From Marivita sp. S6314 (GTDB taxonomy: Bacteria > Pseudomonadota > Alphaproteobacteria > Rhodobacterales > Rhodobacteraceae): a stretch of DNA of 64,000 bases. A program made the translations under genes and the position numbers. Below, piece after piece: positions 57,757 through 64,000 of this stretch (the first letter of the stretch is position 1; every line of letters begins with the position of its first letter). The stretch lies in NCBI RefSeq assembly GCF_023015985.1, contig NZ_JALKAO010000001.1:62001-126000 (forward strand), given 5' to 3'. The notes beneath the pieces were generated by a model. It saw nothing but the letters and a program-made list of their open reading frames with translations, did not search any database and had not been told where the DNA came from.

Positions 57757-58587
57757 CTACCATCGACCGGATGCGCCAGCGCCACCAGAGCGCCCCCCAC
57801 CAAAGCTTCCGCCAGAGGAGGAGCGCGTTGGAGAAATGGTGTAAAGGTCGCGCTTGCGGAAACTGCAGGCGCTGCACCGGGTCAGCGCCTCGCCCTGACC
57901 TTTGACCGCGCGCGTGGCTTTGGTGAGTACGTTGCGTTTGCGGCTGAGGGTGCGTCGGCCACAGTTCGGGCAGCGGCGCAGTTTGGTCAGCACGTCGCCA
58001 AACCACCGGCGTCCGACGATCAGGCCTGCGCCCAATAACGCGATGACGACGAAGATGATGTCGGTGGGAATGCCCGCCGACGGCGCGTCAGCGCCGGATG
58101 AAAACGGAAGCGCGATGGAGGTGAGGACATCCTCCACACCGGTTGTGATCCCCTGCGAATAGTTATCATTGCTGAATGCGGGCAGGAACGATCGGTTGAT
58201 CACCTCGGCCGCAACGCGATCCCAGTCGCGGCCATAGCCCGCACCCAGCTCGATCCGCATGGCGCGATCCTCTTTCAGGATCAGGACAAGAATACCGTCG
58301 TTGCGGCTCGCATCGCCGATGCCCCAGTGATTGAACAGCCCGGTGGCGAAGGCCTCCATGCTGGTTTCTGGCGCATAGGGCTGTTGCGAGGGTAGGGTGA
58401 GCACCGCGAATTCGATGCCCGTGTCCTGCCGGACGCCTGTCAGACGCGCATGCAGCGCGTCTTCCTCGGCGTCTGACAACAGATCCGCCAGATCGGTGAT
58501 CGTGGTGCGGGTGTAGTCGGGATAGGTCTGCGCCAAAACGGGCAGGGCGCAAAGACAGACAAGGCAGATCAGCAGGTTGCGCAGCAT
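57757..58587 (-). CDS. TPM domain protein (YgcG family)
   Basis: A 276-residue protein with a signal peptide (LLICLVCLCALPVLAQ). The TPM domain covers residues about 25-160 (ITDLADLLSDAEEDALHARL; HWGIGDASRNDGILVLILKEDRAMRIELGAGYG), followed by one membrane helix (IIFVVIALLGAGLIVG). A cytosolic four-Cys zinc ribbon (CPNCGRR; CSAC) and a Gly/Ser-rich tail come last. The family is widespread and has a phosphatase-like fold with unclear activity. About 240 bases without a gene separate it from the MttB gene. Confidence 0.85.
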   Translation of the reverse strand: MLRNLLICLVCLCALPVLAQTYPDYTRTTITDLADLLSDAEEDALHARLTGVRQDTGIEFAVLTLPSQQPYAPETSMEAFATGLFNHWGIGDASRNDGILVLILKEDRAMRIELGAGYGRDWDRVAAEVINRSFLPAFSNDNYSQGITTGVEDVLTSIALPFSSGADAPSAGIPTDIIFVVIALLGAGLIVGRRWFGDVLTKLRRCPNCGRRTLSRKRNVLTKATRAVKGQGEALTRCSACSFRKRDLYTISPTRSSSGGSFGGGRSGGAGASGRW

Positions 58588-58590
58588 GGG

Positions 58591-59805
58591 TTACCCCGTC
58601 AGCGCCGCATTCAGACGCTCATCCAGCTTTTCAAGGAAGCCCATGGTGGTCAGCCAGCTTTGTTCGGGACCAACCAACAGCGCGAGATCCTTGGTCATGA
58701 ACCCGGCTTCCACCGTTTCAACGATCACCCGTTCCAGCGTTTCGGCAAAGGCGCGCAGGCTGATGTTTTCGTCCAGCTTGGCCCGGTGTTTCAACGCCCC
58801 GGTCCACGCGTAGATGGATGCGATGGAGTTGGTGGAGGTCTGTTCACCGGCCTGATGCTGACGGTAATGGCGCGTCACGGTGCCGTGGGCGGCTTCGGAT
58901 TCGACGATCTTGCCATCGGGGGTCATCAGTTGGGACGACATCATGCCCAAAGACCCGAAACCCTGCGCCACAGTGTCGGATTGCACGTCGCCATCATAGT
59001 TCTTGCACGCCCAGACGAACCCGCCGTTCCATTTCATCGCACAGGCGACCATGTCGTCGATCAGGCGGTGTTGGTATTCGATGCCCTTGGCGTCGAACTG
59101 ATCCTTGAATTCGGCGTCGAAGATTTCCTGAAAGATTTCAAGAAACCGGCCATCATATTGTTTCAGAATGGTATTTTTTGTGGACAAGTACACCGGCCAG
59201 CCGATGTTGAGACCGTAATTGAACGACGCACGCGCAAAATCGCGGATCGAGGCGTCAAGGTTATACATCGACATGAAGACGCCCGCGTCTGGTGCGTCGA
59301 ACACCTCGCGTTCGATCACCGTGCCGTCTTCACCTTCGAACTTCATGGTCAGTTTGCCGGCACCCGGAAACTTGAAATCGGTCGCCTTGTACTGGTCGCC
59401 GAAGGCGTGACGGCCCACCACGATGGGCTGCGTCCATCCCGGCACAAGACGCGGCACGTTGCGGCAGATGATCGGCTGCCGAAAAATCACACCACCCAGG
59501 ATATTGCGGATCGTGCCGTTGGGGCTGCGCCACATTTCCTTGAGGCCAAACTCTTCGACCCGCGCTTCATCCGGTGTGATGGTGGCGCATTTGACGGCGA
59601 CGCCGACCTCTTTGGTCTTTTCGGCTGCATCAATGGTGATCTGGTCATTGGTGCGGTCGCGTTCTTCGATCCCCAGATCGTAGTAGAGCAGTTCGATATC
59701 CAGATAGGGCAGGATCAGCTTTTTCTTGATGAAATCCCAGATGATCCGGGTCATTTCATCGCCGTCCATTTCGACAATCGGATTATCAACTTTGATCTTC
59801 GACAT
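58591..59805 (-). CDS. icd: NADP-dependent isocitrate dehydrogenase
   Basis: Oxidative decarboxylation of isocitrate to 2-oxoglutarate in the TCA cycle. It has 404 residues of the homodimeric, eukaryote-like type II subfamily (start [22 protein letters not shown]). The substrate and metal sites include [15 protein letters not shown] and the Asp cluster in [21 protein letters not shown]. The nucleotide-binding part has [14 protein letters not shown]. It ends 3 bases before the TPM gene start, minus strand. Confidence 0.96.
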   Translation of the reverse strand: MSKIKVDNPIVEMDGDEMTRIIWDFIKKKLILPYLDIELLYYDLGIEERDRTNDQITIDAAEKTKEVGVAVKCATITPDEARVEEFGLKEMWRSPNGTIRNILGGVIFRQPIICRNVPRLVPGWTQPIVVGRHAFGDQYKATDFKFPGAGKLTMKFEGEDGTVIEREVFDAPDAGVFMSMYNLDASIRDFARASFNYGLNIGWPVYLSTKNTILKQYDGRFLEIFQEIFDAEFKDQFDAKGIEYQHRLIDDMVACAMKWNGGFVWACKNYDGDVQSDTVAQGFGSLGMMSSQLMTPDGKIVESEAAHGTVTRHYRQHQAGEQTSTNSIASIYAWTGALKHRAKLDENISLRAFAETLERVIVETVEAGFMTKDLALLVGPEQSWLTTMGFLEKLDERLNAALTG

Positions 59806-59827
59806 GCTTTGGTCCCTTTGGGTCGAA

Positions 59828-61057
59828 TTATGCGGCGGGTGTGGGTGCCCCGACATCCCGTTTGGCCATCATGCGCATTAACGCAATGGCTGCCAATGCC
59901 TCGATCAGGATGGCCACAGCCAATGGCAACGGTGTGCCGTTGAACAAAAGCCCAACCGGGATCGCAAGCAGGGCTGCCACCACGGTCGAGACGGCGGCGA
60001 TGACGCTGGCGGCGGTTCCGGCGATGTGGCCCATCGGTTCTTGCGCGATGGCGTTGAGATTGCCGATGGTCATACCTGCCTGAAAAAACAGCGAGAATTG
60101 CCAGAAAATAAACACCGCAAAATAGAGCGATGCGCCGATCTGGCCGACACCGTAAAGAAGGATCACGCCGACCATCACAGCAGAGATCACCACCTGCGCC
60201 ATGAACATGGTGGTCACCATGAACCGCATGCCAAGGCGCGTGACCAAGGCCGCGTTCAGAAAGCCGGAGCTTGCCGCGGCCACCGCGATTCCGCCGAACC
60301 AGTAGGGAAAGCTATCTGCGCGGCCAAAAGTGATATCAAAGATCTGCTGGGTGCTGGACAGCACCGAAAACAGCATCCCCATGCCAACACATTGCACCAA
60401 AACGGAAATCCGCACGATAGGGTGGCTCAGCACTTCGATGAGCGCGTGTTTGAGCGGTTGAAATTGGAACGGACGCCGGTTTTCCGGTGCAAGCGTTTCC
60501 GGAAGCCGCGTGGCGAGCCAAATCGCGGTCAGCGCCGAGAAGACGACGAACATGTAAAACACCGCGCGCCAGCTTGACCACGCAATCAACCATGCGCCCA
60601 GCAACGGGGCAATTGCCGGAACGATGGTGAACACGATCATGATAAAGGACACGATCCGCGCCATCTCGCGTCCCGAATGCAGATCGCGTGTCACCGCCAT
60701 TGCGACGACACGGGGACCCGCCGCCCCAAGACCCTGCAAAACGCGTGCAGCCAGAACACCTTCGATGCTGCTGGCTTGCGCCGCCCAGATCGCGCCGACC
60801 ATATAAACAGCCGCCCCCCCCAGCATCACGGGTTTGCGGCCGAACGTGTCGGATAATGGACCGGTGAAAAAGGTGCCGACGCCCATGCCAAGCACAAAGC
60901 TGGTGATGATCAATTGCGCACGGTTGAGATCGCCCGGCGACAATTCGGCCCCGATTGCAGGCAACGCGGGCAGCATAGCGTCGATCGACAACGCAACGGT
61001 TGCCGCAAGCATTGCCATCAAGGCAATGAATTCGTTGCGCGGCATGGCGTGGGGCAT
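59828..61057 (-). CDS. Bcr/CflA-family multidrug efflux MFS transporter
   Basis: A 409-residue inner-membrane protein with 12 predicted helices. It belongs to the DHA1 drug:H+ antiporter group, with motif D-type start ([15 protein letters not shown]) and motif [15 protein letters not shown] between helices 2 and 3. Motif C-like [14 protein letters not shown] is also seen. An AGGAG ribosome binding site lies 6 bases before the ATG at 61057. Export substrates cannot be inferred. It ends 22 bases from icd's start. Confidence 0.9.
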   Translation of the reverse strand: MPHAMPRNEFIALMAMLAATVALSIDAMLPALPAIGAELSPGDLNRAQLIITSFVLGMGVGTFFTGPLSDTFGRKPVMLGGAAVYMVGAIWAAQASSIEGVLAARVLQGLGAAGPRVVAMAVTRDLHSGREMARIVSFIMIVFTIVPAIAPLLGAWLIAWSSWRAVFYMFVVFSALTAIWLATRLPETLAPENRRPFQFQPLKHALIEVLSHPIVRISVLVQCVGMGMLFSVLSSTQQIFDITFGRADSFPYWFGGIAVAAASSGFLNAALVTRLGMRFMVTTMFMAQVVISAVMVGVILLYGVGQIGASLYFAVFIFWQFSLFFQAGMTIGNLNAIAQEPMGHIAGTAASVIAAVSTVVAALLAIPVGLLFNGTPLPLAVAILIEALAAIALMRMMAKRDVGAPTPAA

Positions 61058-61132
61058 AATGGCTCCTGAAAGGGTCAGCGCAGCCCTAACATCCCTGATC
61101 TGCAGGGAATAGGGACAACCGACAGTTTGGCG

Positions 61133-61498
61133 TCACGTGCGGTCGGTGCTGTCTTTCGACGGGTCGGTATCTTCGTTGGCCGCCTTGTGCGAGTCGCCCA
61201 AGCGGGCCACCAGCCATTCGACATGTTCTTCACGCTTGCGCATCGCAAACGCGCCGAATTGCTGGATGGCCACGGCAAACACACCCAGGCCCACGACAAT
61301 GAACACCGTGGTTCCGATCTTGCCGATGGCCGTTTCTGGAACAAGGCTGCCATACCCCACGGTGGACAGGGTGATGACGGTGAAGAAATAGGAATCCAGC
61401 CAGCTCCACCCCTCGGCCCAGCGAAAAAACACCGTTCCGCTTGCAATAACGGTGCCCAGCGTTGCCAGGATCGTGATAACGCGAAACCCGTCGATCAT
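61133..61498 (-). CDS. two-helix potassium channel (Ion_trans_2)
   Basis: A 121-residue membrane protein with two helices flanking the K+ selectivity filter TVGYG in SYFFTVITLSTVGYGSLVPET. A short charged C-terminal tail (KREEHVEWLVARLGDSHKAANEDTD) follows, without an RCK domain. The start at 61498 overlaps the 3' end of the DsbA-like gene by 4 bases. Confidence 0.9.
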   Translation of the reverse strand: MIDGFRVITILATLGTVIASGTVFFRWAEGWSWLDSYFFTVITLSTVGYGSLVPETAIGKIGTTVFIVVGLGVFAVAIQQFGAFAMRKREEHVEWLVARLGDSHKAANEDTDPSKDSTDRT

Positions 61499-62139
61499 GC
61501 GGTCTGCGCGGCTCCCTCCGCGATGTCGTCCATCACTTTCAGCCAAAGCTCAGTTGGCTGAGCGCCGGGGACCGCATGCTGGTTGGCGACAATGAAGGTC
61601 GGCACCGAGGTGATGCCCATTCCGCGCGCCGCCGCATCGCGGTCAACGATTTCGCGGCGGTCTTCCTCGGTCTTGAGCAGACGCAGGATCACGCTTGCGT
61701 CCAGACCTGCGCTGTCGGCGATGTCGGCCAGGACATCGACGTCACCAATATCGCGGCCATCCACGAAATAGGCCTGAAACAGCGCATCCACCACTTCGGT
61801 CTGGCGTTGTTCGATCCCCGCCCAATGGATCACCCGATGGGCATCCAGCGTGTTTGGTGTGCGTTTGATCGCTTCAAGATTGATCGTCACTCCGGCCTTT
61901 TCGGCATGTTCCACAACTGGTGCATAGGCCTGCACCGCGCCGTCCTGCCCGCCGAATTTTGCCTCAAGGTATTCGCGTCGGTCTATTCCACCTGCAGGCA
62001 TGTCAGGGTTGAGCTGAAACGGATGCCAGGTGATGACAAACGGATGATCCGGGCGTTGCGCCAACGCACGGTCCAGATTGGCTTTGCCGATGTAGCACCA
62101 CGGGCAAATCGGGTCGGACATGATGTCGAGCTTGACCAT
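61495..62139 (-). CDS. DsbA-family (FrnE-like) oxidoreductase
   Basis: Thioredoxin-fold cytosolic protein of 214 residues without a signal peptide. The active site is CPWC in MSDPICPWCYIGKANLDRAL. The cis-proline loop is TSVPTFIVANQHAVPGAQ. The FrnE/2-hydroxychromene-isomerase subgroup is widespread and linked to oxidative stress or polyketide redox steps. Its 3' end overlaps the potassium-channel gene start. Confidence 0.9.
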   Translation of the reverse strand: MVKLDIMSDPICPWCYIGKANLDRALAQRPDHPFVITWHPFQLNPDMPAGGIDRREYLEAKFGGQDGAVQAYAPVVEHAEKAGVTINLEAIKRTPNTLDAHRVIHWAGIEQRQTEVVDALFQAYFVDGRDIGDVDVLADIADSAGLDASVILRLLKTEEDRREIVDRDAAARGMGITSVPTFIVANQHAVPGAQPTELWLKVMDDIAEGAAQTA

Positions 62140-62208
62140 GCGAGGTTCCTTATCCTGAACGTGGGCCGGGCATACCAGAGTCCGTTCCGAATGATAAGGT
62201 CCGTGCCG

Positions 62209-63717
62209 TCACAGGGGGGACAGGTCCGGCAACCCGCGGCGCACCAGTTTGCCATTGGCATTGCGCGGCATCGCCGCGACCCGCCGGTACACGCGCGGCT
62301 GTTTGTACCGGGCCAGCCGGGTGGCCGCCCAGGATTTCAGGGCTTCTTCGTCCAGATCGGTGTCTGCCACATAATACGCGGCGATCACGCGGGTGTCGGC
62401 CTTGATCTCGATATCGGTGACGCCAACCTCGTGCAGGCCCGGGAACGGCATCAGCGCGGCCTCAACCTCCAGCGGGCTGACACGGTAGCCGCCCGCGTTC
62501 ATCAGATCATCGGCGCGCCCGTGATAGAGGATATCGCCGTTCTCCGTTTGCTCACCGGTGTCGCCCGACAGGAACCAGTCACCGCTATATTTCGCCTGTG
62601 TGGCCTCTGGTTGATCCAGATAGCCGAGCATCAGGCCCGGATCGGATTTGTGAATGGCGATCATGCCGGTCTGTCCGGCTGGCACCGGGTCGGTGTCACC
62701 CAGAATCGCCACCCGGCGTCCCGGCTGCGGCCATCCAAGGCTCGTCTCGGCCACCTCTGGATCGCCCGGTGCGGTGGAAATGAAGGTGGAGCATTCCGAC
62801 ATGCCGAAAGCCTCGTAAATCCGGGTTCCGGTGCGGTTGTACCACGCATCGCGAATACTGGCGGGCAGCTTTTCCCCGGCGGATAATCCGTGTCGCAGTT
62901 TCGGCAGATCAATCGTGTCGGACTTGAGGATATTCCGATAAACGCCCGGAGCTGCGGCAAAAATGCTGGCTTCATTGCGTTTCAGCAAGAGCGGGATCTG
63001 CGCGTGTTCGACCCCTTGCGCGGGGATCAAGGCGGTGGCTCCCTTGGTCCAGGGGTCCAGCAATCCGGTGCCCAGCGTATAGGTCCAGTTGAACGCACCG
63101 GCATGCATCAAACGGTCGGCTTCGGTCAGGCCGTACCAGCCCTCGATCATCATGCCCCGCGCCCAGATGGCCCGATGCGCGTGGCACACGGCGCGCGGGG
63201 TGCCAGAGGTTCCGGAGGTGAAGATGATATAGGCCATCCGGTCAGGATCGCCGAACACGTAAGATGCAGGCGGCAGCGTGGCCCAATCGGCCATATCCGC
63301 GGTCGACAGGATACGGGGATGGGACGGGCACGGCGTGACGCCGTCATGCAGAATGGCGGCGGGTTTCGTGATCTGCGCCACCACCTCCACTTCGCGTTCG
63401 GTCAGCTGCGACGAGGTGGGAATGGGCACGATGCCCACCGTGATCGCGGCAAGAAAGGCCACCGGAAACTCAACCGTGTTTCCGACACGCATCAACAGGC
63501 GGTCACCGGGGGTCAGACCTGAAACGAGCAAACCCGTCGCACAGCCAAGGATTGCCTGTTCCATCCGCGCATAGCTCCACCTTTCGGCGCCGGTGGGCTT
63601 CACAATTGACAGGGCAATCTTGTCCGGCAGGCGCGCCGCGTGCGTCAGCACATGGGCGGTCAGATTGAACGGTGACGGGCAGGGCGGGTATGCTGCGGTA
63701 TCGGATCGGGATGTCAT
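62209..63717 (-). CDS. AMP-dependent acyl-CoA synthetase/ligase
   Basis: A 502-residue adenylate-forming enzyme (ANL superfamily). P-loop YIIFTSGTSGTPRAV near residue 165, A5-type YEAFGMSECST, hinge region YHGRADDLMNAGGYRVSPLEVE, and the C-terminal catalytic lysine in MPRNANGKLVRRGL. Close to benzoate/short-chain acyl-CoA ligases, but the acid cannot be named. Divergent from the XRE regulator (77 bases between starts), which may control it. Confidence 0.88.
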   Translation of the reverse strand: MTSRSDTAAYPPCPSPFNLTAHVLTHAARLPDKIALSIVKPTGAERWSYARMEQAILGCATGLLVSGLTPGDRLLMRVGNTVEFPVAFLAAITVGIVPIPTSSQLTEREVEVVAQITKPAAILHDGVTPCPSHPRILSTADMADWATLPPASYVFGDPDRMAYIIFTSGTSGTPRAVCHAHRAIWARGMMIEGWYGLTEADRLMHAGAFNWTYTLGTGLLDPWTKGATALIPAQGVEHAQIPLLLKRNEASIFAAAPGVYRNILKSDTIDLPKLRHGLSAGEKLPASIRDAWYNRTGTRIYEAFGMSECSTFISTAPGDPEVAETSLGWPQPGRRVAILGDTDPVPAGQTGMIAIHKSDPGLMLGYLDQPEATQAKYSGDWFLSGDTGEQTENGDILYHGRADDLMNAGGYRVSPLEVEAALMPFPGLHEVGVTDIEIKADTRVIAAYYVADTDLDEEALKSWAATRLARYKQPRVYRRVAAMPRNANGKLVRRGLPDLSPL

Positions 63718-63794
63718 GCCCTAGCCCTATGAGCCTGAACCGGCAGGTGCAAGCGCACGTTGCGCGCACAGTGCCGCGTGGCTATAGCTGGGGC

Positions 63795-64000
63795 ATGTCC
63801 GACGATCCCAAAACCCTGATCCGTATTGCCCGCGACAATGGCGCAGAAGACCATCCCGAGCCGGTCAACCTGGGCGAACGCGTGCGCGATTTGCGCAAGG
63901 CGCGCAGTTGGACGCTGGAACAGGCGGCCCAGCAAGCGGGTTTGGCGCGTTCTACATTGTCGAAGATCGAGAACGGTCAAATGTCGCCGACCTATGACGC
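63795..64000 (+). CDS. XRE-family transcriptional regulator (5' part only)
   Basis: Only the first 68 residues are in the window. After a short lead (MSDDPKTLIRIARDNGAED) an HTH_3 domain begins at LGERVRDLRKARSWTLEQAA and includes AGLARSTLSKIENGQMSPTYD. Many proteins with this layout continue into a cupin sensor domain, which would lie outside the window. Divergent from the AMP-dependent ligase gene, a frequent regulator-target arrangement. Cut by the window edge. Confidence 0.85.
   Translation, partial: MSDDPKTLIRIARDNGAEDHPEPVNLGERVRDLRKARSWTLEQAAQQAGLARSTLSKIENGQMSPTYD

Overview
The window is a G+C-rich chromosomal segment of an alphaproteobacterium, most likely a member of the Roseobacter group (Rhodobacteraceae). 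The pointers are the yceD-rpmF-plsX-fabH cluster, an olsBA ornithine-lipid pair, two components of the CckA-ChpT-CtrA phosphorelay, a Mg-type HemB, non-pyrrolysine MttB and ASKHA/RACo proteins, a tripartite tricarboxylate transporter with its own two-component system, and palindromic intergenic repeats that I recognise from this group from memory. No rRNA, prophage, transposase or CRISPR array is visible. The one clear compositional outlier is a single A+T-rich gene at 35174-36613.

Layout. 1-9.9 kb: fabH (cut by the window edge), plsX, rpmF and a DUF177 gene on the minus strand. Divergent from them are bamE, an OlsB-like acyltransferase, an ABC-F ATPase and a histone-deacetylase-family hydrolase. 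Then come chpT head-to-head with a DUF3553 gene, olsB-olsA, and a small membrane protein. 10-18.4 kb: gyrA, a Usg-family gene, a Crp/Fnr-type regulator divergent from a membrane protein, an M32 carboxypeptidase coupled to ctaA, and trmJ. 18.5-28.3 kb: a ThiE-like gene, a paired palindromic repeat, a SYLF lipoprotein, hemB, a membrane protein, mfd, a YkgJ-like Cys-cluster protein, a secreted SGNH/RTX/DUF4214 esterase and tRNA-Gly(CCC).

28.3-34.8 kb: tctD-tctE plus an overlapping gene for a periplasmic binding protein, divergent from tctCBA. 34.8-39.8 kb: REP-like palindromes, the A+T-rich orphan gene, an ASKHA-domain corrinoid activator, a DM13 protein and an array of four consecutive stem-loops. 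39.8-47.9 kb: a family III CoA-transferase, an agmatinase-family ureohydrolase, guaB, an RsmB-family methyltransferase, cckA behind a perfect CtrA box, and a sulfotransferase. 48-54.6 kb: recA behind a perfect alphaproteobacterial LexA box, then alaS, a DUF1330 gene, a MOSC gene and typA. 54.9-64 kb: an outer-membrane beta-barrel protein, an SMR transporter, an MttB-like methyltransferase, a TPM protein, icd, a Bcr/CflA efflux pump, a K+ channel, a DsbA-like oxidoreductase, an AMP-dependent ligase, and the start of an XRE regulator cut by the window edge.

Most genes are housekeeping. Themes that connect are: envelope lipid and outer-membrane biogenesis (plsX, fabH, bamE, olsB, olsA); the cell-cycle phosphorelay (cckA and chpT, 37 kb apart); DNA topology and repair (gyrA, mfd, recA); tetrapyrrole and heme (hemB, ctaA); tricarboxylate uptake with dedicated signalling (tct); and corrinoid-dependent methyl transfer (the MttB-like enzyme and its probable reactivator).
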